From contig NZ_JAFICD010000003.1 in assembly GCF_017833525.1 (NCBI RefSeq), positions 806,001-870,000 on the forward strand: 64,000 bases of DNA, written 5' to 3'. The position numbers and the translations under genes are program-made. Source of the stretch: Duganella sp. 1411. GTDB lineage: Bacteria > Pseudomonadota > Gammaproteobacteria > Burkholderiales > Burkholderiaceae_D. Every line of letters starts with the position of its first letter. Within the stretch, counting starts at the first letter, position 1. Positions 50,059 through 58,919 of this stretch are shown here, in pieces. The notes below the pieces were generated by a model that was not told the origin of the DNA, searched no databases, and saw only the letters and a program-made list of their open reading frames with translations.

Positions 50059-50193
50059 ATGAAACGTACTTACCAACCTTCCGTCGTACGCCGTAAGCGT
50101 ACCCACGGCTTCCGCGCTCGTATGGCTACCCGTGGTGGCCGTGATGTGCTCAACGCACGTCGCGCAAAAGGCCGCAAGCGTCTGGCTGTATAA
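50059..50193 (+). CDS. rpmH: Ribosomal protein bL34
   Basis: A 44-residue, very basic large-subunit protein. The whole sequence is canonical (MKRTYQPSVVRRKRTHGFR start, RRAKGRKRLAV end). ATG 50059 is the correct start; a longer open frame exists upstream but encodes nothing conserved. It is the first gene of the rpmH-rnpA-yidD-yidC operon, downstream of the promoter at 49838-49866. Confidence 0.98.
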   Translation: MKRTYQPSVVRRKRTHGFRARMATRGGRDVLNARRAKGRKRLAV

Positions 50194-50217
50194 GCCACCT
50201 GCTTGTTAGCTGATCGC

Positions 50218-50700
50218 GTGGAAAGCTGTATTTCAAGCGGCTCGACAGGCGAAGGTTCCCACGACTTCGCGCGCGTTCGGCGTATCGTTAAAACGGATGA
50301 ATTTTCATCCGTTTTTCGTTTGCGCCCCACGCAAAAAAGCGCGCACTTCGTGCTCTACACCCGTCTGAACGAATTGCCGCATGCGCGGCTGGGCGTCGTG
50401 GTGGCCAAGCGCTTCGCGCCGCGGGCCGTCACGCGCAACACGATCAAGCGCGTCACCCGCGAACTGTTCCGCGTGACCGGCCTGCCCGCCATCGATTGCG
50501 TGGTGCGCCTGGCCAAGCCGGTCAACAGCAAGGACGGCCCCGCCACCACCGCCGCGCTCAAGCGTTCGCTGCGGTTGGAATTGTCGCGCCTGTTCGCGGC
50601 GCAGATCAAGCTGTCGGGCCGGCAGGCGCAAACAGTTCCGCCGATGCAGCCGCCGGCGGCCTTGCCTTCGGCCGCCACGCCTCCACTTACGCCGTCATGA
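50218..50700 (+). CDS. rnpA: Ribonuclease P protein component
   Basis: A 160-residue RNase P protein that helps the RNA subunit process tRNA 5' ends. The RNR-type signature is present (FAPRAVTRNTIKRVTRELFR) after RRIVKTDEFSSVFR. The start is uncertain: GTG 50218 and TTG 50203 are both open, neither with a clear ribosome site. The C-terminal about 35 residues (Pro/Ala/Thr-rich) extend beyond the fold. The stop overlaps yidD in ATGA. Confidence 0.93.
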   Translation: MESCISSGSTGEGSHDFARVRRIVKTDEFSSVFRLRPTQKSAHFVLYTRLNELPHARLGVVVAKRFAPRAVTRNTIKRVTRELFRVTGLPAIDCVVRLAKPVNSKDGPATTAALKRSLRLELSRLFAAQIKLSGRQAQTVPPMQPPAALPSAATPPLTPS

Positions 50701-50969
50701 CCCAACTGCTCCGCTTCCTGCTGCGCGCCTACCAGCTGACCATCAGTCCGCTGCTGGGGCCGCGTTGCCGCTTCTATCCGAGTTGTTCGAATTACGCGCT
50801 GGAAGCGCTGCAGGTGCATGGCGCCGCCAAGGGCGGCTGGCTGGCCGCCAAACGCGTGTGCCGCTGCCACCCGTTCAACGACGGCGGTTTCGATCCGGTG
50901 CCGCCCAAGGATGCGCCGGATGCCAAGAATTCCTCTTCAACGACCGCTTGCGGTTGCAACCACTCCTGA
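50697..50969 (+). CDS. yidD: Membrane protein insertion efficiency factor YidD
   Basis: A 90-residue protein with the family core RAYQLTISPLLGPRCRFYPSC followed by SNYALEALQVHG and a CRCHPFNDGGFDPVP segment. It assists YidC-dependent membrane insertion. ATG 50697 overlaps the rnpA stop in ATGA, so it is translationally coupled. The Cys-containing tail after the core is a variable part. Confidence 0.95.
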   Translation: MTQLLRFLLRAYQLTISPLLGPRCRFYPSCSNYALEALQVHGAAKGGWLAAKRVCRCHPFNDGGFDPVPPKDAPDAKNSSSTTACGCNHS

Positions 50970-50980
50970 TAAATACCCTA

Positions 50981-52693
50981 ATGGATATCAATAAACGTAC
51001 CATCCTGTGGATCGTGTTTGCCGTGTCGCTGGTAGTTCTATGGAACAACTGGATGGTCTCGACCGGCCAGCCTTCCATGTTCGCGCCCGCGCCGGCCCAA
51101 ACCGCCAAGGCGCCCGAGGCGAAGAAATCGGAACTGCCGACCGCCGCCTCCGCCCAGGCGACCGCCGGCGCCGCCGCATTGCCGGGCGCGACCGCGACCG
51201 CCGCCGATGCCGCAGCGCCGTTCAAGAGTGAGCGCATCACCGTCACGACCGACCTGTTCAAGGTCGACATCGACACCCTGGGCGGCACCATCAAGCGCCT
51301 CGAGCTGCTCAAGTACAAGGACGGCGTCGACACCCACAAGAACCAGGTGCTGTTCGACGTCGACAACGCCACCGGCAAGACCTATCTGGGCCAGACCGGC
51401 CTGGTGGGCGCGGCCGGCCTGCCGAACCACACCACCGGCTTCGTCGCCAAGCCCGGTCCGCGCATGCTCAACGACGCCAACCAGATCCAACTGGTGCTGG
51501 AAGCGGAGCAGGGCGGCGTCAAGCTGACCAAGACCTTCACCTTCAAGCGCGGCGACTACGTGATCGACGTGCGCCACGACGTCACCAACGTCGGCACGGC
51601 GCCGGTCAAGCCCGAGCTGTACCTGCAACTGGTCCACGACGGCAACAAGCCGGCCGGCGACTCGTTCTTCAACAGCAGCTACACCGGCCCGACCCTGTAC
51701 ACGGCGGCCGACAAGTACCACAAGCTGAAGTTCGAATCGCTGGAAAAAGCCGCGGCCGAAGCGGCCAAGACCGGCAAGGACGTGGTGCAGGACCACCCGA
51801 CCAAGGCCGACAACGGCTGGGTGGCGATCTCGCAGCACTTCTTCGTCTCGGCCTTCGTGCCGCAGGACAAGACCCCACGCACCATCTTCACCAAGAAAGT
51901 GACGACCAACCAGTACGCGATCGGCACCATCCAGCCGCTGGGCACCCTGGCGCCGGGCGCCACCGTGTCGTCGGACGCCAAGCTGTATTCCGGTCCGCAG
52001 GAAGAAAAACTGCTGGAAAAAGTCACGCCCGGCCTGGAGCTGGTCAAGGACTACGGCATGCTGACCGTGATCGCCAAGCCGATCTTCTGGGTCATGGTGC
52101 ATATCCACCAGGTGCTGGGCAACTGGGGCTGGACCATCATCGTCTTCACGATCTTGATCAAGCTGCTGTTCTTCCCGCTGTCGGCCGCCGGTTACAAGAG
52201 CATGGCCAAGGTCAAGCTGGTCACGCCGAAGATGCAGGCCATCCGCGAGCGCTACAAGGGCGATCCGGCCAAGATGAACCAGGCCACGATGGAACTGTAC
52301 AAGACCGAGAAGATCAATCCGCTGGGCGGCTGCCTGCCGATCCTGGTGCAGATGCCGGTCTTCATCGCGCTGTACTGGGTGCTGCAGGCGTCGGTTGAAA
52401 TCCGCGGCGCGCCGTGGATCGGCTGGATCACCAACCTGGCCGCGCCGGACCCATGGTTCATCCTGCCGGTGCTGTACGCGATCTCGATGTTCATCACTAC
52501 CAAGCTGAACCCGGCGCCGGCCGACCCGATGCAGGCCAAGGTCATGCTGTTCATGCCGCTGGTGTTCTCGGTGATGTTCTTCTTCTTCCCGGCCGGCCTG
52601 GTGCTGTACTGGGTGGTCAACAACGTGCTGTCGATCGGTCAACAGTACGTCATCAGCAAGAAGTACGGCACGCCGGCGGCCGCCAAGGCGTAG
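50981..52693 (+). CDS. yidC: Membrane protein insertase YidC
   Basis: A 570-residue YidC. The first membrane segment follows MDINKRTILWIVFAVSLVV; an Ala-rich linker and the large periplasmic beta domain occupy about residues 60-355; the conserved insertase core begins near residue 365 (NWGWTIIVFTILIKLLFFP) with the cytoplasmic Lys/Arg-rich hairpin (MQAIRERYKGDPAKM) and further segments to the C-terminus. It inserts membrane proteins with or without SecYEG. Starts 11 bp after yidD; a terminator follows. Confidence 0.97.
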   Translation: MDINKRTILWIVFAVSLVVLWNNWMVSTGQPSMFAPAPAQTAKAPEAKKSELPTAASAQATAGAAALPGATATAADAAAPFKSERITVTTDLFKVDIDTLGGTIKRLELLKYKDGVDTHKNQVLFDVDNATGKTYLGQTGLVGAAGLPNHTTGFVAKPGPRMLNDANQIQLVLEAEQGGVKLTKTFTFKRGDYVIDVRHDVTNVGTAPVKPELYLQLVHDGNKPAGDSFFNSSYTGPTLYTAADKYHKLKFESLEKAAAEAAKTGKDVVQDHPTKADNGWVAISQHFFVSAFVPQDKTPRTIFTKKVTTNQYAIGTIQPLGTLAPGATVSSDAKLYSGPQEEKLLEKVTPGLELVKDYGMLTVIAKPIFWVMVHIHQVLGNWGWTIIVFTILIKLLFFPLSAAGYKSMAKVKLVTPKMQAIRERYKGDPAKMNQATMELYKTEKINPLGGCLPILVQMPVFIALYWVLQASVEIRGAPWIGWITNLAAPDPWFILPVLYAISMFITTKLNPAPADPMQAKVMLFMPLVFSVMFFFFPAGLVLYWVVNNVLSIGQQYVISKKYGTPAAAKA

Positions 52694-52717
52694 TCCGAGC
52701 GGTTCGCGTTGCCAAGA

Positions 52718-52745
52718 AGCCCGTGTTGATCGCGGGCTTTTTTTA
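52718..52745 (+). terminator. Rho-independent terminator after yidC
   Basis: AAGCCCG at 52718-52724 pairs with CGGGCTT at 52734-52740, followed by a T-run. It ends the rpmH-yidC operon. Confidence 0.85.
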
Positions 52746-52767
52746 TACCCCGCACCCCGCTCAGCCC

Positions 52768-52797
52768 GGGGTCGTACCCCGTGCGGGGTACGACCCC
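52768..52797. repeat. Perfect 13-bp palindromic repeat
   Basis: GGGGTCGTACCCC at 52768-52780 and its reverse complement at 52785-52797 are separated by GTGC. Short related GGGGTCAGG strings occur at about 12.4 kb and 54.2 kb. It sits between the yidC terminator and mnmE and could be a small repetitive extragenic element or a leader hairpin of mnmE. Confidence 0.7.
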
Positions 52798-52848
52798 TCC
52801 GGTTTGGGGTGAAGGGTTGGGTTCCGAAATCCTTTACAATCATTGCCC

Positions 52849-54228
52849 ATGAATATCGACTCCTCCCCCATCGCCGCCATCGCCACCGCACCGGGACGCG
52901 GCGGCATCGGCGTCGTGCGCGCCTCCGGCAAGCATCTGCAACCGCTGATCGCCGCCCTGTTCGGCGCCACCGCCCTGAAGCCGCGCCACGCCACCTACAT
53001 CCCGTTCACGCAGGCCGACGGCGCCATCATCGACCAGGGCATCGCCATCTGGTTCAAGGGGCCGAACTCGTACACCGGCGAGGACGTGCTGGAGCTGCAA
53101 GGCCACGGCGGCCCGATCGTGCTGCAACTGCTGCTGGCGCGGGTGCTGGAAGCGGGTGCCGACCTGGGTCTGCGGCTGGCCGAGCCGGGAGAATTCACGC
53201 GCCGCGCCTATCTGAACGACAAGCTCGACCTGGCGCAGGCCGAGGCCGTGGCCGACCTGATCGACGCCTCCACCGAAGCGGCGGCCAAGTCGGCGTCGCA
53301 ATCGCTGTCGGGGGCGTTTTCGAAGACGGTCAACAAGCTGGTCGAAGGCGTGACCGGGCTGCGCATGCTGGTCGAAGCGACCTTGGACTTCCCGGAGGAG
53401 GAAATCGACTTCCTGGAGAAATCGGACGCGCGCGGCCAGCTGGCCGGCATCGTCAGCGCGCTGGACCAGGTGTTCAAGCAGGCGGCGCAGGGCGCGCTGC
53501 TGCGCGAAGGCTTGAGCGTGGTGCTGGTGGGCCAGCCGAACGTCGGCAAATCGTCGCTGCTCAATGCGCTGGCCGGTTCCGACGTCGCCATCGTCACGCC
53601 GATCGCCGGCACCACGCGCGACAAGGTCACCGAAACGATCCAGATCGAAGGCATCCCGCTCAACATCATCGACACGGCCGGCATCCGTCATGCGGACGAG
53701 ACGGTGGACGTGGTCGAGCGCATCGGTATCGAGCGCACCTGGGGCGAGGTCGGCAAGGCCGATGTGATTCTGCATTTGCTGGACGCCGACCACGGGCCGT
53801 CGCGCGCGGATGAGAACATCGTCGCCGCGTTTCCGGCGGGCGTGCCGGTGCTGCGCATCTGGAACAAGATCGACCTGTCGGGTCACAAGCCGAGCGTGGA
53901 CGCGATGTCGGACGCCACGCACGTGTACCTGTCGGCGCACGAGAACATCGGCATCGACCTGCTGCGCAAGGAATTGCTGCGCATCGCCGGCTGGCAGCAG
54001 ACGGGCGAATCGCTGTACCTGGCGCGCGAGCGGCACCTGATCGCGCTGAAGAACGCCGGCGCGCACCTGGAGCGGGCCGGCGAGCACGCGGCGCAAAACG
54101 ACCAGTCGCTGGATTTGTTCGCGGAAGAGCTGCGCCTGGCGCAGGCGCAGCTGTCGAGCATCACCGGGGCGTTCTCGTCGGATGATTTGCTGGGCGTAAT
54201 TTTCAGCCGCTTCTGCATCGGCAAGTGA
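52849..54228 (+). CDS. mnmE: tRNA modification GTPase MnmE (TrmE)
   Basis: A 459-residue GTPase that, with MnmG, builds the 5-carboxymethylaminomethyl group at U34 of certain tRNAs. The N-terminal folate-binding domain starts IAAIATAPGRGGIGVVR and carries EPGEFTRRAYLNDKLDL. The G domain has G1 GQPNVGKSS near residue 226, GTTRDK, DTAGIR and NKIDL. The C-terminus is the required FCIGK with the catalytic Cys. ATG 52849 (MNIDSSP) is chosen; a TTG six bases upstream is less likely. Confidence 0.97.
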   Translation: MNIDSSPIAAIATAPGRGGIGVVRASGKHLQPLIAALFGATALKPRHATYIPFTQADGAIIDQGIAIWFKGPNSYTGEDVLELQGHGGPIVLQLLLARVLEAGADLGLRLAEPGEFTRRAYLNDKLDLAQAEAVADLIDASTEAAAKSASQSLSGAFSKTVNKLVEGVTGLRMLVEATLDFPEEEIDFLEKSDARGQLAGIVSALDQVFKQAAQGALLREGLSVVLVGQPNVGKSSLLNALAGSDVAIVTPIAGTTRDKVTETIQIEGIPLNIIDTAGIRHADETVDVVERIGIERTWGEVGKADVILHLLDADHGPSRADENIVAAFPAGVPVLRIWNKIDLSGHKPSVDAMSDATHVYLSAHENIGIDLLRKELLRIAGWQQTGESLYLARERHLIALKNAGAHLERAGEHAAQNDQSLDLFAEELRLAQAQLSSITGAFSSDDLLGVIFSRFCIGK

Positions 54229-54311
54229 TCCGGGGTCAGGTCCACCAATGCTACACGGCCTCGAGCTTCGGACGGTTGGCCGATGAGGCGAAGTTAAGTG
54301 GCCATCGGAAT

Positions 54312-54408
54312 CACGTAGGGCGGATTAGCGCAGCGTAATCCGCCATGCATGCGTGTCGGCGGCTCAACGGTGGCGGATTACGGCGTTCCGCCTAATCCGC
54401 CCTACGTG
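54312..54408. repeat. REP-like pair, copy 3
   Basis: Two inverted units: CACGTAGGGCGGATTAGC to TAATCCGCCA, then GGTGGCGGATTACGG to CCGCCCTACGTG. They lie between the convergent ends of mnmE and the SMP-30-like gene and may act as a bidirectional transcription end. Confidence 0.9.
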
Positions 54409-54511
54409 TTTTAGATTTTTGGTTCGGGTTGTGGCCCAGATGCGGGTTCGGATCGTTCGCATCGCGGGTCAGGCGGTGTTTCAGATCCCGGCCGGATTGC
54501 GGCTCAGGCGA

Positions 54512-55450
54512 TCAGTACGGCAAGCCGCTAACGTCCAGCGCGATCTTCCATACCGCGCCGGCGCCGGTGATGAACAGCGTCTTGCCGTCGGCGCCGCCGA
54601 ACGCGGCGTTCGTGACGTTGGCGTCGACCTTGATCGTGGCGATCTGCTTGCCCTGCGGCGTGAACACGCGGATGCGCTTATCCGTGTGCTCGGTGACGTA
54701 GACGTTGCCGTGGCAGTCGATCGCCATGCCGTCCGGGATGCCCAGGCCATTGACCAGGTCGCGTCCCTTGCCAGGCTTGCCGTCGACGATGGCGTACGCG
54801 CGCAGCACGCCTTTTTCGCCAACCATACCGTTCACATACAGTACGTCCCCTGCCGGCGACAGCGATACGCCGTTCGGGTTGGTCAGCGTGTCGTCCACCA
54901 CCGTGACCGTGCCGTCGACCGCCACGCGGTACACGCGCGTCTTGTCCTGGCCGCCCGGCGCGGCGTCGCGCTGGAAGGCCGGGTCGCTGAAGTACAGCGT
55001 GCCGTCGGCGGCCAGCGCCATGTCGTTGGGCGAGTTGAAGACGTTGCCGTTGTACTGGGTCACCACGTCGCTGCGCTTGCCGTCGAGCGTGTAGCGCGAG
55101 ACGCTTTTGTACTTGTGCGTGGCCGCCAGGATGTTGCCCTGCGCGTCGACCGCCAGGCCGTTGCTGCCGCTGTCGGCGATCAAGGTGGTGACCTTGCCGC
55201 CGGCGTCCAACTTCTGGATGCGCGACGGGAAGCCCGGTCCGAACGTGAAGTCCGAGAAATACAGCGCATCCTTGATCCATACCGGACCCTCGTACAGCCC
55301 CGGTTCCGCGCGGGTCGGGTTGGCGGCGACGATGCGCTGCGCGGTCAGTTCGCCGGACGGCGCTTTGCCCGTGCAGGCGGCCGGGGCGGCAAAAGCGGCA
55401 GGGGCGGTCAGGACGGCGGCGGACAACAGGGCGGCGAGACGAATTTTCAT
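54512..55450 (-). CDS. SMP-30/gluconolactonase-like beta-propeller protein, exported
   Basis: A 312-residue secreted protein, start at ATG 55450 (MKIRLAALLSAAVL), with a Sec signal peptide cleaved near AFAAPA. The rest is a six-bladed propeller of the SMP-30 type: EGPVWIKDALYFSDF, NGLAVDAQGNILAA, SPNDMALAADGTLYFSDP, NGVSLSPAGDVLYVNG, IPDGMAIDCHGNVYVTEH. Family members hydrolyse lactones or act as metal-binding esterases; the substrate is unknown. ATG overlaps the stop of the diguanylate cyclase gene in ATGA, so both are in one operon. Confidence 0.82.
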   Translation of the reverse strand: MKIRLAALLSAAVLTAPAAFAAPAACTGKAPSGELTAQRIVAANPTRAEPGLYEGPVWIKDALYFSDFTFGPGFPSRIQKLDAGGKVTTLIADSGSNGLAVDAQGNILAATHKYKSVSRYTLDGKRSDVVTQYNGNVFNSPNDMALAADGTLYFSDPAFQRDAAPGGQDKTRVYRVAVDGTVTVVDDTLTNPNGVSLSPAGDVLYVNGMVGEKGVLRAYAIVDGKPGKGRDLVNGLGIPDGMAIDCHGNVYVTEHTDKRIRVFTPQGKQIATIKVDANVTNAAFGGADGKTLFITGAGAVWKIALDVSGLPY

Positions 55451-56436
55451 GCGGTGGTTTCTTCCAGTTTGTGAACGATGACGCAGTCGCGTCCGGCGTG
55501 TTTGGCGGCATACAGGCAGCCGTCGGCGGCGGCCAGCATGGTTTCGGCGGTGCACAGCCGGTCCTTGACGAAGCTGGCCACGCCGATGCTCATTGTCACA
55601 TACGGACGCAGCGCGGCGGGCGCGTGCGGCACCTGCAGTGCGGCGATGCGCGCGCGTATCGTCTCGGCGACCAGGGCGGCTTGCTCCGGCCCGGTGTCGG
55701 GCAGCACGGCGCCGAACTCCTCGCCGCCGTAGCGCGCGGCCAGGTCGGCCGGCCGCTGCAAGGTGGCGGCGAACGCTTCGGCGACCAGGATCAGGCAGGC
55801 GTCGCCCTGCTGGTGGCCGAAGTGGTCGTTATACGCCTTGAACGAGTCGATATCCATCAGCAGCAGCGACAGCTGGCCGTCGTTGCGCTGGGCGCGGCGC
55901 AGTTCGCGGTCGAGCGCGACGTCGAAGTGGCGGCGGTTGGCGATGCCGGTCAGCCCGTCGACGTACGATTGCGCGCGCAGCGCCTCGGCCTGGCCGCGCA
56001 GCTGGCGTTCGCGCCCGACGGTGCTGCTGATGTCGCTCACCTGGATCAGGCAGAAGCGCTCCTTGCCCTCCGTGAACGGCGTCACCGACACCGCCTGCTC
56101 GATGCGCTCGCCGCCCCAGGTGCCGGCCGGGAACAGCGGAAACGGCGAGCGGTTCAGGCCCGGCGACAGGTGCTGCGGCGTCTTGCTCTGCATCGCGCTG
56201 TGCACGGCCTGCTCCAGCCGCTGGCCGCGCAATTCGGGAAACACGTCGAATAGCTCGCTGCCGAGCACGCGGTGCGCCGACTGGCCGGAGTGGCTGGCCA
56301 TCCATTGGTTCCACAGGACGATGCGCTGGCCGGCGTCGAGCACCATCAGGCCGAGGTCGGCGAGCGCCAGCGCGCGCGCCGACAGCTGGGAGTGGCCGCC
56401 GGCGGCCGGCGGGGCAACGTGTACGGTGTCGGACAT
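55447..56436 (-). CDS. Diguanylate cyclase with PAS-like sensor (GGDEF)
   Basis: A 329-residue soluble protein. Residues about 25-150 form a PAS-type sensor (LGLMVLDAGQRIVLWNQWM); a short helix leads to the GGDEF domain (DGLTGIANRRHFDVALD). The active-site loop is RYGGEEF, so it should make c-di-GMP, and an RPAD inhibitory site stands five residues before it. Start ATG 56436 (MSDTVHVAPP) has GGAAAG seven bases upstream. It is the first gene of an operon with the SMP-30-like gene. Confidence 0.92.
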   Translation of the reverse strand: MSDTVHVAPPAAGGHSQLSARALALADLGLMVLDAGQRIVLWNQWMASHSGQSAHRVLGSELFDVFPELRGQRLEQAVHSAMQSKTPQHLSPGLNRSPFPLFPAGTWGGERIEQAVSVTPFTEGKERFCLIQVSDISSTVGRERQLRGQAEALRAQSYVDGLTGIANRRHFDVALDRELRRAQRNDGQLSLLLMDIDSFKAYNDHFGHQQGDACLILVAEAFAATLQRPADLAARYGGEEFGAVLPDTGPEQAALVAETIRARIAALQVPHAPAALRPYVTMSIGVASFVKDRLCTAETMLAAADGCLYAAKHAGRDCVIVHKLEETTA

Positions 56437-56825
56437 TCGAACTTTCCAGGAGGGAATAGTAATGGTGTAATGATTATAAGCCGACGGCGCCGCCGGCGGG
56501 CCCGCGGAGATGCCCCAAAGCCACAATTTCAAAGGCACTCACTATCATTTTCGACTTTTCAATTAAAAAATATTTATCCCCTATGGGCGGCCGGGGCGCC
56601 GTGGCGCGTCCCTCTGGAAAAGGGCCGTGGGCGCGGCTGTTGTTGCCGTTGCGGCGGCTGTGGCCGGTACGCCGAACCTGCTATGATTGATTCGTCGCAG
56701 ATGAGTGTTCGGTTTCCAACAGATCGCTTGAAACCGGCACCGCCTTGAGAATTCTCATGCCTGTGATATTCCGCTGAAGTAACCTTGCAACGTTGACCTG
56801 AGCACTGCCTGGAACGGAGGGGATC
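56437..56825. other. Gene-free spacer with a putative promoter and structured leader
   Basis: This 389-bp stretch has no ORF I trust. It contains a GC-rich palindromic part (about 56485-56515), an AT-rich tract around 56560-56580, and from about 56660 onward the promoter-like and structured segment listed separately. Confidence 0.5.
56680..56825 (+). promoter_or_regulatory. Extended -10 promoter and structured leader of the small Cys-motif gene
   Basis: TGCTATGAT at 56680-56688 is an extended -10 box with a weak -35. The transcript would have a leader of about 130 nt. It contains a perfect 7-bp stem (CGGTTTC 56710-56716 with GAAACCG 56730-56736) and the 12-bp palindrome TGAGAATTCTCA (56746-56757). 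It could be a regulatory leader or a small RNA. Confidence 0.4.
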
Positions 56826-57035
56826 GTGGAACCGACACAAGAAAGCGTACCGGACGACGGCGCCGGCATGGCGCCCCCCGCGATGCCGGCAGCCGCCTCG
56901 CCCGCCCGCACGCGGCAGATGCTGCCGCCCAAGGGATCGTGCTGGTATTGCGAAAAGCCGCTCGACAACGTCAAACGCTTCTGCGACAAGGAATGCGCCG
57001 ACGCCTTCGACGAAGAGAAGGAATACACGCGCTGA
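56826..57035 (+). CDS. Small protein with a C-terminal zinc-finger-like Cys motif
   Basis: A 69-residue protein starting at GTG 56826 behind a strong CGGAGGGGATC site. After a flexible Pro/Ala-rich half comes CWYCEKPLDNVKRFCDKEC, a CxxC...CxxxC arrangement that should bind zinc, and an acidic end. Similar small Cys-motif proteins are common in Burkholderiales, with unknown function. It ends three bases from the convergent Hpt gene. Confidence 0.75.
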   Translation: MEPTQESVPDDGAGMAPPAMPAAASPARTRQMLPPKGSCWYCEKPLDNVKRFCDKECADAFDEEKEYTR

Positions 57036-57038
57036 CGT

Positions 57039-57650
57039 TCAGCGCTTCGCCGCCTGCAACACCGCCAGCGCCGCCTCGAAGTCGAATTGGTGCGCCGCCT
57101 CGGTCACCTCCTGGAACACCGCCACCCCCAAGCTTGCCGCGAGCACCGTCGCCGAGTGCTCCAGCACGTCGATGGCCGCGCCGTCGCCTTCCTCCAGCAG
57201 CCGGGCCAGATGCTGCACCAGCATGCGCGTCTCCGGCGGATGTGCGCCGGCCGCCGCCGGCTCCGGCGGCGGCGCCTGGTCGTTCGCGCTCAACTCGGCG
57301 TCGATCGCGCCCATCAGGCTGCGCAGCGCCTGTTCCAGCTGCGCCAGCGGTCCCATGCACAGCGCCGACGGTCCCGCGCAGGCCGGTTCCAGATTGGCCG
57401 CCAGCAGATACACCTGCTGGGCGCCGATCATGCCGGCCGCGCCCTTGAGCGTGTGGATGATGCGTTGGGCGCCGGCGGCGTCGCCCGCCATCAGCTCGGT
57501 GCGCGCCTGGTTGGCGCTGTCCTGGTAGCGCTGCCGGAAGCGGCGCAGGATCTGCAGATAGAGGGCGCGGTCGCCCATGAGCTGCTGCAAGCCGGTTTCC
57601 ACCTGCAGGACATGGCCGTCGGCGCGGGCCGGCGTGCTGGAAAGTATCAT
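57039..57650 (-). CDS. Histidine phosphotransfer (Hpt) domain protein
   Basis: A 203-residue protein with an Hpt four-helix domain in the first about 110 residues. The phosphoacceptor motif is RIIHTLKGAAGMIGA with His66. The second part (residues about 125-203) is helical and of unknown family. It would relay phosphate in a His-Asp phosphorelay, but no hybrid kinase or response regulator is adjacent. It faces the small Cys-motif gene. Confidence 0.88.
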   Translation of the reverse strand: MILSSTPARADGHVLQVETGLQQLMGDRALYLQILRRFRQRYQDSANQARTELMAGDAAGAQRIIHTLKGAAGMIGAQQVYLLAANLEPACAGPSALCMGPLAQLEQALRSLMGAIDAELSANDQAPPPEPAAAGAHPPETRMLVQHLARLLEEGDGAAIDVLEHSATVLAASLGVAVFQEVTEAAHQFDFEAALAVLQAAKR

Positions 57651-57749
57651 GGGCGGGGCGCGATCAGGTTGTACGAAAGCCGTACGGAAGCCGTACGATA
57701 GCAGAGCTTACCGGCCGCAACAACGCGTGCGCCGCCGGCCGCTGGTGAA

Positions 57750-58727
57750 TTAGTTGTGGGTGGTGAACGACCAGGTGCGGGTCGTCGCCACGCCGCCCAC
57801 GGTGCCGTCGAAGCTGACGTCGTAGACGGTGCCGGCGCGCAGCGGCGCCAGCGGGATGATCGCGGCGGCCGAGGCCGTGGTGCGCGAATCGGTGGCGCTG
57901 CTGAGCAGGCGCGCGCTCAGCGCGTTGCCGCCGCGCGGCGCCACGGTGAAGCTGCGCACCACCACGCCGCCGCCGCCGCGGCCGCTGTCGGCGTGGACGC
58001 TGATCGGGTAGCCGACCTCGTCCTGGTCCGGCACCGGGTCGGGCGACTCGGTGTCGCTGAAGAAATTGGTCGGCACGTCGGTCTGGTTATTGGCCGGATA
58101 GTTGACCAGCCTGCCGGCGCCGATGCCAGCGCCCAGGCCGTTTCTCGCGGTGAGGTCGGCGGTGAAGTAGGTATAGTTGCCGGCGGCGGCGGTAGCGGCG
58201 CCGGTGCCGACCTCCTTGAAGACCGGCTCGAACATCACGAAACGGTGGTAGACGGCGGTGATCAGTTCCTCGGCCTGGTAGAAGCCGGAGCTGTTGGAGG
58301 TGGCGGAGATGACCTCGCCGATGGCGTAGCCGCCTGTCAGCCCGTAGCCGGCGGCGCTCAGCCGGTCGGCCAGGTTGACGCCCGTGAAGCCGGGCGCGCC
58401 CGCCGTTTGCTCGTGGCTGACGGTGTTGTTCAGACGCAGATAGTTGGAATGTCCCTGGGCCGCCGCGTCGACCTGGCCGTTGCGCGCCAGAACCGACAAG
58501 CCCAGCTGGGCGCGCCGGTAATTGATCCAGTTGTAGCCGTCGAGGGCGGTGTTGCCGGTGAAGCTGGGCGCGCCGGGCAGTTGCGGCAGCGTGGAGGGCT
58601 GGACGTTCGACGTCGTCGCGGTGCTGGAGCCGCCGCCTCCGCCGCCGCAGCCGGCCAGCAGCGCGGCGATGAGCACCACCGCCGGCAGCGCGGAAAGGGG
58701 GCGTTGCCAGTATTGATGTTGTGGCAT
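57750..58727 (-). CDS. CAP (SCP/PR1) domain lipoprotein
   Basis: A 325-residue lipoprotein. The N-terminus has a signal peptide ending in the lipobox LLAGC, then a Gly/Ser linker. The CAP domain begins near residue 55 (DGYNWINYRRAQLGL) and includes GHSNYLRLNNTVSHEQ and YHRFVMFEPVFKEVG. A C-terminal beta-type domain follows (GTVYDVSFDGTVGG). CAP proteins are extracellular and often of unknown role. No partner gene is evident. Confidence 0.85.
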   Translation of the reverse strand: MPQHQYWQRPLSALPAVVLIAALLAGCGGGGGGSSTATTSNVQPSTLPQLPGAPSFTGNTALDGYNWINYRRAQLGLSVLARNGQVDAAAQGHSNYLRLNNTVSHEQTAGAPGFTGVNLADRLSAAGYGLTGGYAIGEVISATSNSSGFYQAEELITAVYHRFVMFEPVFKEVGTGAATAAAGNYTYFTADLTARNGLGAGIGAGRLVNYPANNQTDVPTNFFSDTESPDPVPDQDEVGYPISVHADSGRGGGGVVVRSFTVAPRGGNALSARLLSSATDSRTTASAAAIIPLAPLRAGTVYDVSFDGTVGGVATTRTWSFTTHN

Positions 58728-58919
58728 GTTTGAAACTCCTGTGCATAGGGGCCTGTTGCCCGGACTGGCTACAGCGATTCTAAGCCAAATTGCGCCGTTG
58801 AAGCACGCGTTATGCTAGCCGAACCGCTTCGTACGGGACGGCTTGCGTACAATGGTAAGCTAACCGTTCAGCCGGCCTCCCGCTGGTGTCGAGGATATGT
58901 TCAACCTGGAATCCGTCAT

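Noticed and set aside
56695..56825. 6S RNA gene
   Set aside because: I considered it because of the promoter-like box and stems, but I could not pair the two ends into the long interrupted helix that 6S RNA needs.
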